A DNA stretch of 21,608 bases from a virus. The translations under genes were made by a program, and so were the position numbers. Under the pieces are notes generated by a model, which was given only the letters and a program-made list of their open reading frames with translations, was not told the DNA's origin and made no database searches. Numbering within the stretch: position 1 is the first letter of the stretch; the number at the start of each line of letters is the position of its first letter. This document shows, piece after piece, positions 7,084 through 14,430 of the stretch. The stretch spans positions 1 to 21,608 of the IMG/VR virus record IMGVR_UViG_3300044953_000256; one strand, given 5' to 3'.

Positions 7084-9441
7084 TTAAGCAAATGAACTAG
7101 GCGCACCATATTGTGATTGAGCTGTTTGAAGACGTAATAAAGTATCAGTGTTTGCTTGAATGTTTATTGATATTGGACGATTTGCTATAGCATCTATATC
7201 CGCTTTACTAATTCCACCACCACCAATCATATTAGCTGCATTTGGAGCAGCTACTACTTGGTCAGCTGGATCTGTAATAAATGATCCTTTAGGACCTGAT
7301 ATTAATAATCCACCTGATGGGCTGATAGCGGCGTCTTTTACATCTACAGCTGCTTTTGTTTGTTCTATACCTTCATTTAAAGCACCCATCATAGTTATTA
7401 TACCGGCAGCAACAGCGATAGCTCCAATTCCTAAAGTAATAGCTGATGCTGTAGCTATAGCTCCAGCAGCGGTAACACCAGCAGCAACAGCTTGTATAGC
7501 GAATTGAGCACTAGCTGCTATCAAACCAATAACCATTTTTCCTCCAATTATAGTAGCTATAGTGTTAATAATATTTTGAATAGTACTTATAATACCTTTT
7601 AAATTTTCAGCTTTACTGATAAAATTAGCAAATTGCTCAATCATATGAAGCATAGGGCCTGATGCTATACGAGCAAATGTTTCTTTTAATTTATCAACTG
7701 CTTCTTGGAATTTTTCTTGGGCTGATTGTTGGGCCCCCATAGCTAATAGTTGCTCACCATTAGCGGCTTGCCTAACGTTAGCCTCAAATTCAGCTAATGT
7801 ACCATTTTGCTCAGCTATTTTACGTTGTTCTAAAAATGCTTCTTTAGTAGCAAAAGCAGTTCCTCTTAATAATTCTTGTTGTTTAAAAGCATCTGCCATT
7901 TCATCAGCGGTCATACCAACAGCTTTAGCTAAAGCGTTTTGCTGAATAATATTTAAACTTTGGAATTCTGATAGTCCGCCTACTTGGTCTAATAATTCTT
8001 TAGCAGCGTCTGCTGTTTTGCCTTGTAAAGCTAATGCTCTAGCTTTTTCAAGATTAAGTCGCTTACCTGTTAATAATTCTGCTTCTAATTCATTTTCTAT
8101 TGATGATTCAAAATCTAAAAGCGATTCAGATATTTTTCTTGATTGTTCTAATGTAATACCTAATTTTTGAGCTTGCATAACAGCAGCTGCTATTTTTTTA
8201 GGATCATTACCTAAATTAGCTGATAATTGACCATGAATTTTAGTAACATCTTGCATTACTTTTTTCATATTAAGCTGAACACCTGTTTCTTTTTTAAAAG
8301 CTACAATTTGATCTCCAATTTCAGTTGATATATTCTCTTGTGATTTTCCGCTTAACAAAGAAAACTTAGCGAACTCAGCTGCTTCTTCATTACTTAAACC
8401 TAATCTTTTAGTTAATAAGACTTGACCAGCTACCATTTCTCCAGTAAACAATTCAGCTGTACCTAGAGCATCATTTAACTCATTAGTAGCATGCATTTGA
8501 GCTTTAATACTAAAAGTACCAGCTGTTAAATTTTTACTATATTGTCCTACATTATAGGACATATTATCAAAATTCTTTGCTAATATATTGGTAGCGTTTT
8601 TAGACATTCCTATATTTTTAGCAAAATCAGTTAAATATTTATCTACTTCTAAAACTGTTTTAATCAACATTGTGAAAAGACCAGCTATACTAGTCACAAT
8701 AACTAAAGGATCCATTAAAGATTTTCCTATTTGAGAAAAAGTTTCTTTAACACCTGTTCCAAATACACCCCAAGTTGATTTTCCAGCTGCAGCGGCTTCT
8801 TCCATTGCTGATTTTACCTTATCAATCTTTATTAAGGAATTAAGTATAGGTATTTTATTTATACCATCAAATATTTTATAAGTTATACCTAATTTCTTTT
8901 CAAATTGTTCAGCTTTTTTATTTATTTCATCTAATATAGCTTTTTGCTTGTCATATTGTTTATTAGCGGCAGATATTTTATCTAATTTAGTTTTCTCAGT
9001 AATTACACCTTCTCTAGCTGCTTCCTCTAAAGCATATACTATATTTCTTTGTTTATCTTTAGCTGCTGATATTCGCTTTTCAACATCAGCAGTTTTAATA
9101 GAACCATTTAATTGTTTTTTCTGTAAATCTAAAATACGACCTGTTTCTTTACCTTGTTCTTTAAGAGCAGATACAATATCTTTTTTAATACCTAAACCAA
9201 CATTTTTAAATTCAGATTTAGCTGTTTTTAATTTTTTGTCAGCTATTTCTACAATTTCAGCGGCTATACCTCTAAAAGCATTTTTAACATCTAAAACAAT
9301 TTCTTCAGTCTCAGATAATACTTCATTAGTTTTATTTAATTCACTATTTAATTTTTGTTGATTCTGAATATCTTGAGCAGATGCTGCTCCTCCTGTTGTG
9401 TTAGGATCAAAAAAACGTCTGATTGGATTGTTACTAAACAT
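7084..9441 (-). CDS. Tail length tape-measure protein, 785 aa
   Basis: The protein is long and helical, with Lys/Glu/Ala-rich coiled-coil segments in the first 200 residues (for example ISAAKDKQRNIVYALEEAAR) and at about 330-620. It has a hydrophobic segment at about residues 242-265 (DPLVIVTSIAGLFTMLIKTV) and a long Ala/Gly/Ile-rich stretch at about 630-685 that could form two membrane-spanning helices. These are hallmarks of tape measures, which fix tail length and enter the host membrane during DNA ejection. At about 1.5 angstrom per residue, 785 residues would correspond to a tail near 115 nm; T4 gp29 has about 590 residues for a tail of about 100 nm. It directly follows the tail assembly chaperone pair, the canonical gene order in contractile and non-contractile phages. 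No lytic-transglycosylase or peptidase motif is apparent. Confidence 0.85.
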   Translation of the reverse strand: MFSNNPIRRFFDPNTTGGAASAQDIQNQQKLNSELNKTNEVLSETEEIVLDVKNAFRGIAAEIVEIADKKLKTAKSEFKNVGLGIKKDIVSALKEQGKETGRILDLQKKQLNGSIKTADVEKRISAAKDKQRNIVYALEEAAREGVITEKTKLDKISAANKQYDKQKAILDEINKKAEQFEKKLGITYKIFDGINKIPILNSLIKIDKVKSAMEEAAAAGKSTWGVFGTGVKETFSQIGKSLMDPLVIVTSIAGLFTMLIKTVLEVDKYLTDFAKNIGMSKNATNILAKNFDNMSYNVGQYSKNLTAGTFSIKAQMHATNELNDALGTAELFTGEMVAGQVLLTKRLGLSNEEAAEFAKFSLLSGKSQENISTEIGDQIVAFKKETGVQLNMKKVMQDVTKIHGQLSANLGNDPKKIAAAVMQAQKLGITLEQSRKISESLLDFESSIENELEAELLTGKRLNLEKARALALQGKTADAAKELLDQVGGLSEFQSLNIIQQNALAKAVGMTADEMADAFKQQELLRGTAFATKEAFLEQRKIAEQNGTLAEFEANVRQAANGEQLLAMGAQQSAQEKFQEAVDKLKETFARIASGPMLHMIEQFANFISKAENLKGIISTIQNIINTIATIIGGKMVIGLIAASAQFAIQAVAAGVTAAGAIATASAITLGIGAIAVAAGIITMMGALNEGIEQTKAAVDVKDAAISPSGGLLISGPKGSFITDPADQVVAAPNAANMIGGGGISKADIDAIANRPISINIQANTDTLLRLQTAQSQYGAPSSFA

Positions 9442-9467
9442 CTAAATAATTATAGATTAATGCTAGG

Positions 9468-9476
9468 TATAAATAT
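9468..9476 (-). promoter_or_regulatory. Candidate late promoter motif ATATTTATA
   Basis: Exact ATATTTATA on the coding strand, 26 bases upstream of the tape-measure ATG and immediately after the hairpin at 9478-9503. Confidence 0.45.
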
Positions 9477-9477
9477 G

Positions 9478-9503
9478 AAAGCACCCTATTTTTTGGGCGC
9501 TTT
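9478..9503 (-). terminator. Hairpin at stop codon of chaperone extension ORF
   Basis: On the minus strand AAAGCGCCC (9503-9495) pairs with GGGTGCTTT (9486-9478) as a 9-bp stem with one G-U pair and an 8-base A-rich loop; the stop codon TAG is at the loop end. No U tract follows on the minus strand, whereas the plus strand has TTTTATTTTT but an A-C mismatch. It may be a weak terminator or a mRNA stabilising element. Confidence 0.45.
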
Positions 9504-9809
9504 TATTTTTGATGTAAAATCAGCTTGTGGTATATTTGGACGGGCTAATAGTTTGTTTGATGAAACTGATGATTTTTTCATTGCTTTTTCCTCAGCTTCT
9601 GCTTTTTTCTCTAAATATTCATTGATCTTTTGTATATGGTAACGTCTATAAATTACAGGCATATTATATACAGTATCATAAGGAAAACCACCTCTTCCAT
9701 GATAAATCAAATCATGAACTTCAGCCATAAATACTGCTCTATAAGCTGGAGTCAGGCCAAAGAAAGCTAATACCAATAGGCAAACTGACGCCCTCCACAA
9801 CGTCACCAT
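9486..9809 (-). CDS. Tail assembly chaperone, frameshift-extension ORF (T-like)
   Basis: This 107-codon frame lies +1 relative to the upstream chaperone gene and overlaps it by 71 bases; the frame is open back to a TAA at 9851-9849. The first 15 residues from ATG 9809 look like non-coding translation (WRASVCLLVLA), whereas protein-like sequence begins at FFGLTPAYRAVF and continues with HDLIYHGRGGFPYDTVYNMP, an RRYHIQKI helix and a Lys/Glu coil. The 'YNMP...RR' style is common in the second chaperone ORF before tape measures of marine T4-like phages. Because GLTPAYR precedes the internal ATG at 9728 and straddles the stop of the upstream gene, I infer it is made as a fusion by +1 frameshifting at 9757-9765, giving about 331 residues. 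Independent initiation at 9809 or 9728 is the alternative. A hairpin overlaps the stop codon. Confidence 0.7.
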   Translation of the reverse strand: MVTLWRASVCLLVLAFFGLTPAYRAVFMAEVHDLIYHGRGGFPYDTVYNMPVIYRRYHIQKINEYLEKKAEAEEKAMKKSSVSSNKLLARPNIPQADFTSKIKAPKK

Positions 9810-10482
9810 TATCTTTAGTATAGCTAAACTTAAGATTAAGTTCTGGAGTTATTTTATTAATATGTTTACGTAATTCTCTTAAATCTGTAATTAACATATT
9901 ATCTACAAATTCACGAATAAGAGTTGTATCTCTATCACCATTAATAGCCACAATAGTGTGTTTTAGGCGAGTTGTTTGATCAAATGAACCTTGTGGATTT
10001 ACTTTTTTCAGACCTTGAATTTCTTTATCAATTTTTTTCTCATCACCATGTGTTAATAATTTAAATGATACAGTGACATTGGCTTTAGGTAAATGAAAAT
10101 CAAATTCATTTTTACCTGGTTTTAAAATATCACTTAGTGGTAATGGATCAACTGTTGATAAGTCAAAATTTATTTTTTGTCCGTCATATTCAAATTCATA
10201 ATCTTTACCATAACCTAAAATACGAGCCGCTACTAATAAAGCATTTTTATCACAAACTAATAAGTCATCATAACTAATAGATGTGACAATCATTGATTGT
10301 AATAACTTATCAATAACAGTACCATTTTTTAAAAAGTTCACATTGGTTAAAATGTCTTCTTCTTTAGCAGACATATACTTCATTTCAATTACACCTTTAG
10401 ACAATGGAGAGTCAGGTGAGTAAGGTAAACCTTTTGATGGTAAATCAATTTGCTCTGTTGGAAACTTTAATTTTTCTTCCAT
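9739..10482 (-). CDS. T4-type baseplate/tail assembly chaperone (gp26-like, G-like)
   Basis: This 247-aa protein starts MEEKLKFPTEQIDLPSKGLP and contains KYMSAKEEDILTNVNFLKNG, a signature I associate with the T4 base-plate protein family PF12322 (T4 gp26-like). In the region at about 75-95, VCDKNALLVAARILGYG is the conserved helix; the C-terminus has a LREL.KHI helix and ends LPIGISFLWPDSSL. In position it matches lambda gpG: directly upstream of the tape measure and overlapped by an ORF in another frame. The likely job is to bind the tape measure and assist tail/baseplate hub assembly without remaining in the virion. An ATATTTATA motif sits 22 bases upstream of the ATG and a strong terminator precedes it, so it probably begins its own transcription unit. 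The assignment to PF12322 is from recall, not a search. Confidence 0.7.
   Translation of the reverse strand: MEEKLKFPTEQIDLPSKGLPYSPDSPLSKGVIEMKYMSAKEEDILTNVNFLKNGTVIDKLLQSMIVTSISYDDLLVCDKNALLVAARILGYGKDYEFEYDGQKINFDLSTVDPLPLSDILKPGKNEFDFHLPKANVTVSFKLLTHGDEKKIDKEIQGLKKVNPQGSFDQTTRLKHTIVAINGDRDTTLIREFVDNMLITDLRELRKHINKITPELNLKFSYTKDNGDVVEGVSLPIGISFLWPDSSL
9757..9765 (-). other. Probable +1 ribosomal frameshift site (TTT CTT TGG)
   Basis: On the coding strand the zero-frame codons are TTT (9765-9763), CTT, TGG. UUU-C allows the Phe tRNA to move +1 onto UUC, and CUU-U allows the Leu tRNA to move +1 onto UUU, both known +1 types (UUUC in influenza PA-X; CUUU in RF2). A shift here joins the zero-frame ...PIGISF to FGLTPAYR... 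in the overlapping ORF. The overlap window open in both frames is 9848-9739. Confidence 0.5.
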
Positions 10483-10504
10483 AACGTTTTATAAATTTTA
10501 TATA

Positions 10505-10513
10505 TATAAATAT
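10505..10513 (-). promoter_or_regulatory. Candidate late promoter motif ATATTTATA
   Basis: Exact ATATTTATA on the coding strand, 22 bases upstream of the chaperone ATG and downstream of the strong terminator at 10562-10606, which makes a new transcription start here plausible. Confidence 0.5.
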
Positions 10514-10561
10514 ATTAAGAGATAGCCTCTGATAATGTTTGTTTAAATATATTTTATGTTG

Positions 10562-10606
10562 TTTTTAATAAAAAACCTCCTTCGATAACAAATATTGAAG
10601 GAGGTT
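10562..10606 (-). terminator. Strong rho-independent terminator after tail tube gene
   Basis: On the minus strand a perfect 10-bp stem (AACCTCCTTC and GAAGGAGGTT, at 10606-10597 and 10583-10574) encloses a 13-base loop and runs into TTTT-A-TT. It lies between the tube gene and the assembly chaperone gene. It should separate high-level sheath/tube expression from the baseplate unit. Confidence 0.85.
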
Positions 10607-10645
10607 ATAAAGATGTCTAAGGACGATTAAATTCTTAATTAAAGG

Positions 10646-11131
10646 TCAATAATTGAGAATGCAATAATCCATAGCAATTGTTATACTGATAGCTACATAT
10701 GCTTCATTAGCCCAATCATACTCACCAAAGTTAGCTTCTTTACAATAAGCACCTTTGATAATCCATTCACCTACTACATCACCAACTGGTCCTAAGATAT
10801 TTAAACGTAAGTCTTTTTTATAGAAATCTGAATATCCATCACGTCCAGTTACTGATTCATGTGCTAAACGAGCCCATTCCATTACTGCTTGAGCACCACT
10901 TGGAGTTACAGGATCATAAAGTTCTAAAGTCATATCATTCCAACGAACTTTACCTTTAACTTTACGGTAAACATTGATGTGGTCTAATACAATTTCACCT
11001 GCATTAAATGATGGGCTAGAAACCTTTCTGATTAAATATGATGGGATACCACCGATGTACATCAAAAAGCGATTCTGAACTTTAGGTTCAAATGCAGTGA
11101 ACATTATTTCATTTGGATCTAATACAGGCAT
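10646..11131 (-). CDS. Tail tube protein, gp19-like
   Basis: The 161-aa protein has the length and pattern of T4 gp19 (163 aa, PF06841). It begins with PKVQNRFLMYIGGIPSYLIR, the N-terminal strand pair of the tube fold, then VSSPSF and an EIVLDHINVYRKVKGKVRW segment, followed by LELYDPV and a helix (GAQAVMEWARLAHES). The C-terminal part carries LNILGPVGDVVGEWIIKGAY and closing strands (AYVAISITIAMDYCIL). It forms the hexameric rings of the inner tail tube, through which DNA passes. It follows the sheath and the 92-aa gene and is followed by the strongest terminator in the window, in keeping with very high expression. There is an ATATTTATA motif 15 bases before the ATG. Confidence 0.92.
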   Translation of the reverse strand: MPVLDPNEIMFTAFEPKVQNRFLMYIGGIPSYLIRKVSSPSFNAGEIVLDHINVYRKVKGKVRWNDMTLELYDPVTPSGAQAVMEWARLAHESVTGRDGYSDFYKKDLRLNILGPVGDVVGEWIIKGAYCKEANFGEYDWANEAYVAISITIAMDYCILNY

Positions 11132-11146
11132 TTTATTGTTATTTTA

Positions 11147-11155
11147 TATAAATAT
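11147..11155 (-). promoter_or_regulatory. Candidate late promoter motif ATATTTATA
   Basis: Exact ATATTTATA on the coding strand, 15 bases upstream of the tail tube ATG. It could give extra tube mRNA beyond read-through from the sheath. Confidence 0.45.
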
Positions 11156-11164
11156 TATTAAATA

Positions 11165-11443
11165 TTATTTTTGTGCAACTGGTTTTTTGTCTTTATCATC
11201 AAGATCTGATTGCATCTTATTTAAGTAATTTAATACCATTTTATAGTTTTGATTACCATCAAGACTACTCAATTGAGATCCTTTTTTTCTTTGTAACCAT
11301 TTAGCTATGGCTTCTATTGCTCTAGAAAAATCTTTTACATTAGTCACAGCTGAAGCTAATTTAGTTAATGAAGATGTTATACCATCAATTGCTTGATCAG
11401 CTGATATGTCATCTTTAAACTCTTGTAATTTTTTATTTTTCAT
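11165..11443 (-). CDS. Hypothetical helical protein between sheath and tube, 92 aa
   Basis: This small, charged, mostly helical protein has a central amphipathic helix (SSLTKLASAVTNVKDFSRAI) and a Lys/Asp-rich C-terminus (SDLDDKDKKPVAQK). It has no cysteine, membrane segment or motif that I recognise. It starts 21 bases after the sheath stop and ends 33 bases before the tube start, so it is co-expressed with two of the most abundant tail proteins. In T4 the sheath and tube genes (18 and 19) are adjacent, so this is an insertion relative to T4. A chaperone or regulator of sheath/tube assembly is possible, but that is only inference from position. Confidence 0.7.
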   Translation of the reverse strand: MKNKKLQEFKDDISADQAIDGITSSLTKLASAVTNVKDFSRAIEAIAKWLQRKKGSQLSSLDGNQNYKMVLNYLNKMQSDLDDKDKKPVAQK

Positions 11444-11464
11444 TTTTTTTACTTTATATTTTTA

Positions 11465-13618
11465 TTAGCTACCAAATTCTACACCAGTTGGTAAGATATT
11501 GAAATCTAAGAGGATAAATTCAGCTGTACGAGTTGGTTGTAAATAAATTTGACCTACTAATTGATTACGATCAATTACATCTGGAGTGTTATTTGATTCA
11601 TCCATTACTACTTTGAAAGCATATAAACCTTGTCTTTGTTGTACACTTTCTAAGTATGGAGTAACTTGAGTTAAGAATGCATTACGAGTTACAGTTGTGT
11701 TTTGTTCAAATACTAAGTTCTCAGATACATTACTAATAAATCTCTTAAGAGCAATTAATAGACGACGAACATTGATACGATCTAAAGCACTAGTTTTTTT
11801 CTGTAATGTTTTCTGACCAAAAGCAGCTACACCAATATTAGGGAAAGTAGCGATTGGGTTAACTTTACCAGCATATAAATTATCACGATCTGTTGGAGAT
11901 AATTTTCTTTCAGCTTGTAATACATTACCTAATCCACCTCTTGTTAAACCAGCTGGAGCAAACCATTCAGCACTCACATTATCATTGAATGCATATACAC
12001 CGGGCATGATTGTTGAAGCTGGAACCCATACACGCTTACCAGTTTCTTGAGATATTACTTGAACCCAAGGCCAATAAGCACCAGCATAGTTAGTATCTAA
12101 ACCAGCAGCTGTATTAGTAACTTGTGATAAAGTAGCTCCATATGGTCTTAAATCTGTAATATAGAAGCAATCACCTCTTTCTTCAGCTAAACTGATAAAA
12201 TCACCCACTGCTGAAGAGTGTAATGATTGAATTAAACCTGGAGTAGATAATAAACTAAAATCATACTCATCTTTGTTTGATAATAAATCAGAAGCTGTAG
12301 CGTAAGCTGTAGCAGCTAAACCTTGAGTTGTTGAACCAATATTAGTAAATAATGTATTACCAATATTATTTGTATCATCACCTAAAGCACTACCAAAAGA
12401 TCCACCTTCAGATCCACTACCATTTACTGGAATAGAAGCTGTGTATTCATTTTTAGCAACTCCTGAGTTATCAAAATAGTTTGGAGTTGTATAGTTAACT
12501 TGTTTCACACGAACATAGCGGCTACCATTAGCATAATCACCAGATGTTCTAATATAGAAATTACCATCAGCATCTTGAATAACTTGTTTTACCTGGTTAC
12601 CAACAACAGCCTCTAAGTAGTTTGGTTGATTTGGATCTAATGATAAGTTACTAAATGTTTCTAAAACAGTTTTACTATTATTATTATCATTACCTTGACG
12701 AACTAATAATGTGAATGTACCACTTGCTGTGTTAGCGTTTTGAATTTCCCATCTTACATTCATATTAGATCCACTAATTAATGAATTATCAGATAAAATA
12801 GAACCTGAGTTATTCATTATAATACCAGTAGATAAAGTTTCTAATACAAATGTTGAAATACTAGGTGTTGAAGCAAGTGAACCACCACCTAATATTGATT
12901 GTGATGGGAATGATTGGAAGGCACTGAAATAAAATTGACCACCATACCAGTTAGAGTTATTAAGACTAGTACCATCTGAAGAAGCTGTTATCTCAAATAT
13001 ATTAGTAGCAGCATCATAACTAGCTGATAAATACTGATTAAGAGCTGGTGTGTTGTTGATTATATTTTTAGTTACTGTACCAAAAGCATCAGCACCCCAA
13101 GATCCAGCATTATAAGCATTTACATAATATACATTTTGATTCTCATCAAAATATGTAAAATTAGAAGCCGCTATTTTAACATTATCAAAAGCATTTAAAT
13201 CAAATACAAATCCTTTACTCCAATCATCAAACATATCATTAGTTAAATTCATGCTAGCTGTAGCCTTAGTATTATTTCCTCCAGTTCCAGCCACATTATT
13301 TGAAATTAAACTAGATGTGGCTGAGGTATAAGTACCTTCAGTCACCCTAGTGATTAAAGCTGTAGTACCACCTTGTTGGAAATAATTTCTAGCTGTGATT
13401 GATGTTAAAAACTCATAATTTGCACCACCACTAGTAAACATACCACCAAATTTATTCTTGAAGTCACTATAAGAAGTAACTACTGTAGGTATATTAACTG
13501 GACCTATAACTGTTGGACCAACTAAAGATAAACCAACAGTAACTGGATTCTGTGTTATTTGTGATAAATCATTCTCACGTACGAGTACGCCTGGAGAAAT
13601 TAATGTTTCTTGCGCCAT
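11465..13618 (-). CDS. Contractile tail sheath protein, gp18-like
   Basis: The 717-aa protein opens with ETLISPGVLVRENDLSQ, the standard sheath N-terminus that forms the strand swapped between subunits, then SLVGPTVIGPVNIPTVV and YSDFKNKFGG. The middle (about 60-430) is a variable Ser/Thr/Asn-rich insertion. The conserved C-terminal sheath domain is clear from about residue 450: GDCFYITDLRPYG, YWPWVQVI, KRVWVPASTIMPGVYA, NPIATFPNIGVAAFGQKTLQ, RRLLIALKRFISN, and NQLVGQIYLQPTRTAEFILL. T4 gp18 is 659 aa, so the length is normal. It polymerises around the tube and contracts during infection. It is preceded by a terminator and an AATAAATAT-type motif (13642-13650), so its unit probably starts here. 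Confidence 0.95.
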   Translation of the reverse strand: MAQETLISPGVLVRENDLSQITQNPVTVGLSLVGPTVIGPVNIPTVVTSYSDFKNKFGGMFTSGGANYEFLTSITARNYFQQGGTTALITRVTEGTYTSATSSLISNNVAGTGGNNTKATASMNLTNDMFDDWSKGFVFDLNAFDNVKIAASNFTYFDENQNVYYVNAYNAGSWGADAFGTVTKNIINNTPALNQYLSASYDAATNIFEITASSDGTSLNNSNWYGGQFYFSAFQSFPSQSILGGGSLASTPSISTFVLETLSTGIIMNNSGSILSDNSLISGSNMNVRWEIQNANTASGTFTLLVRQGNDNNNSKTVLETFSNLSLDPNQPNYLEAVVGNQVKQVIQDADGNFYIRTSGDYANGSRYVRVKQVNYTTPNYFDNSGVAKNEYTASIPVNGSGSEGGSFGSALGDDTNNIGNTLFTNIGSTTQGLAATAYATASDLLSNKDEYDFSLLSTPGLIQSLHSSAVGDFISLAEERGDCFYITDLRPYGATLSQVTNTAAGLDTNYAGAYWPWVQVISQETGKRVWVPASTIMPGVYAFNDNVSAEWFAPAGLTRGGLGNVLQAERKLSPTDRDNLYAGKVNPIATFPNIGVAAFGQKTLQKKTSALDRINVRRLLIALKRFISNVSENLVFEQNTTVTRNAFLTQVTPYLESVQQRQGLYAFKVVMDESNNTPDVIDRNQLVGQIYLQPTRTAEFILLDFNILPTGVEFGS

Positions 13619-13641
13619 GTTTTAATTAGATTTTGTCTACT

Positions 13642-13650
13642 AATAAATAT
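13642..13650 (-). promoter_or_regulatory. Candidate late promoter motif ATATTTATT
   Basis: One mismatch to the exact motif, 23 bases upstream of the sheath ATG and downstream of the probable terminator at 13665-13702. Confidence 0.45.
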
Positions 13651-13664
13651 ATAGAGTGTATTAT

Positions 13665-13702
13665 AAAATAAAGAAGCCCTAACATTGCTGTCAAGGCTTT
13701 CT
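13665..13702 (-). terminator. Probable terminator upstream of tail sheath gene
   Basis: On the minus strand a 7-bp stem (AAGCCTT at 13699-13693 and AGGGCTT at 13680-13674, one G-U pair) with a 12-base loop is followed by CTTTATTTTAT. It follows the 76-aa gene and precedes the sheath promoter region. The stem is short, so moderate confidence. Confidence 0.6.
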
Positions 13703-13735
13703 TCTATATTAACTCCTAACACCTAATAATACATA

Positions 13736-13966
13736 TTATGCTTTTACTTCTCCTGTTTCAAGATCAATAGTACCTTCACCATATTTTTCTTGTAATTGCT
13801 TAGCAATTTGTTTTTCTCTAGCTGTTATATCTTTTTGAGTGTCTAATAACATAGCTTTTTGAATTTCTACTTCACCTAAAGTATAAGCTAATTTTGTATA
13901 CTCTTCTTTAATCGCTTTAACAGCTTGTAATTCTTCAGCTGTTAATTTTTTACTTACAATACCCAT
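13736..13966 (-). CDS. Hypothetical coiled-coil protein, 76 aa
   Basis: The start codon overlaps the stop of the 153-aa gene by one base (TAATG), indicating coupled translation. The protein is one long charged helix with heptad-like spacing (LTAEELQAVKAIKEEYTKLA and following residues) and ends with a GTIDLETGEVKA turn that resembles a beta-hairpin. Proteins of this type (short helix plus 'G.id..TGe.' tail) occur as hypothetical genes in many T4-like marine phages. No enzymatic motif. A terminator-like hairpin lies downstream at 13671-13702, so this appears to be the last gene of its unit. Confidence 0.7.
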   Translation of the reverse strand: MGIVSKKLTAEELQAVKAIKEEYTKLAYTLGEVEIQKAMLLDTQKDITAREKQIAKQLQEKYGEGTIDLETGEVKA

Positions 13967-14427
13967 TATTTATCAACTTTGATTAACTTAAAAAACACTG
14001 GATAGTTATTACTTGATTCAATGCTTTCTAGTTCATCAAGTTTAAAACCCTTATATTCTAATTCACGCTCTTCATCTAGTAATGTGTTGAATTCATTTTG
14101 GAATTTAACAAATTTAGGATTTACTTCACGTGAAATTACATTACCTTCTTCATCAACTTGCTCATTAGCGTAAAATGGAATACTAACATTACCATTAGCA
14201 TCTGATTCACCATGCTTTTGAATAAGTTCATTTTTTACTTTTTCAACAGCTTCTTTTTCAGCAACTACTTTTTTAACTAAATCAGACAACCAGTATTTAG
14301 TTGTTAATTTAACTTTTTCGTTTAATAAACCATTAGATAATTTTTCACCAGTTTGTTGATTCACAACACCGTTTAATTCGGCTTCTAATTGATAAAACTC
14401 AGATAGCTTTAAACTAATCTTTTCCAT
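13966..14427 (-). CDS. Hypothetical helical protein, 153 aa
   Basis: The protein is acidic and mostly helical, starting with EKISLKLSEFYQLEAELNGV and ending with a short strand (YPVFFKLIKVDK). The centre contains a beta segment (GNVSIPFYANEQVDEEGNVI) followed by another charged helix. It is coupled to the 76-aa gene downstream through TAATG, and starts only 3 bases after the stop of the membrane/lysine-rich gene. The two coupled helical proteins may form a complex with each other; that is inference. I recognise no family, and the role is unknown. Confidence 0.7.
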   Translation of the reverse strand: MEKISLKLSEFYQLEAELNGVVNQQTGEKLSNGLLNEKVKLTTKYWLSDLVKKVVAEKEAVEKVKNELIQKHGESDANGNVSIPFYANEQVDEEGNVISREVNPKFVKFQNEFNTLLDEERELEYKGFKLDELESIESSNNYPVFFKLIKVDK

Positions 14428-14430
14428 ATA

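Noticed and set aside
7160-7507. Plus-strand ORF of 115 codons inside the tape-measure gene
   Set aside because: The Ala/Ile/Pro-rich product is the mirror of the Ala/Gly-rich hydrophobic stretch on the other strand; treated as a shadow.
8948-9361. Plus-strand ORF of 137 codons
   Set aside because: Antisense to the coiled-coil part of the tape measure; Ser/Leu-rich product without a motif.
9478-9510. Plus-strand terminator (stem followed by TTTTATTTTT)
   Set aside because: On the plus strand the stem has an A-C mismatch and no plus-strand gene precedes it; the minus-strand version pairs fully with a G-U pair.
9787-9809. Mu-like -2 slip site in the GAG GGC GTC region
   Set aside because: Moving the tRNAs back by two bases gives poor re-pairing there; TTT CTT TGG fits better.
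13720-13740. Short palindrome ATAATA...TATTAT near the end of the 76-aa gene
   Set aside because: Only six A-T pairs with a two-base centre; expected often in DNA of this composition.
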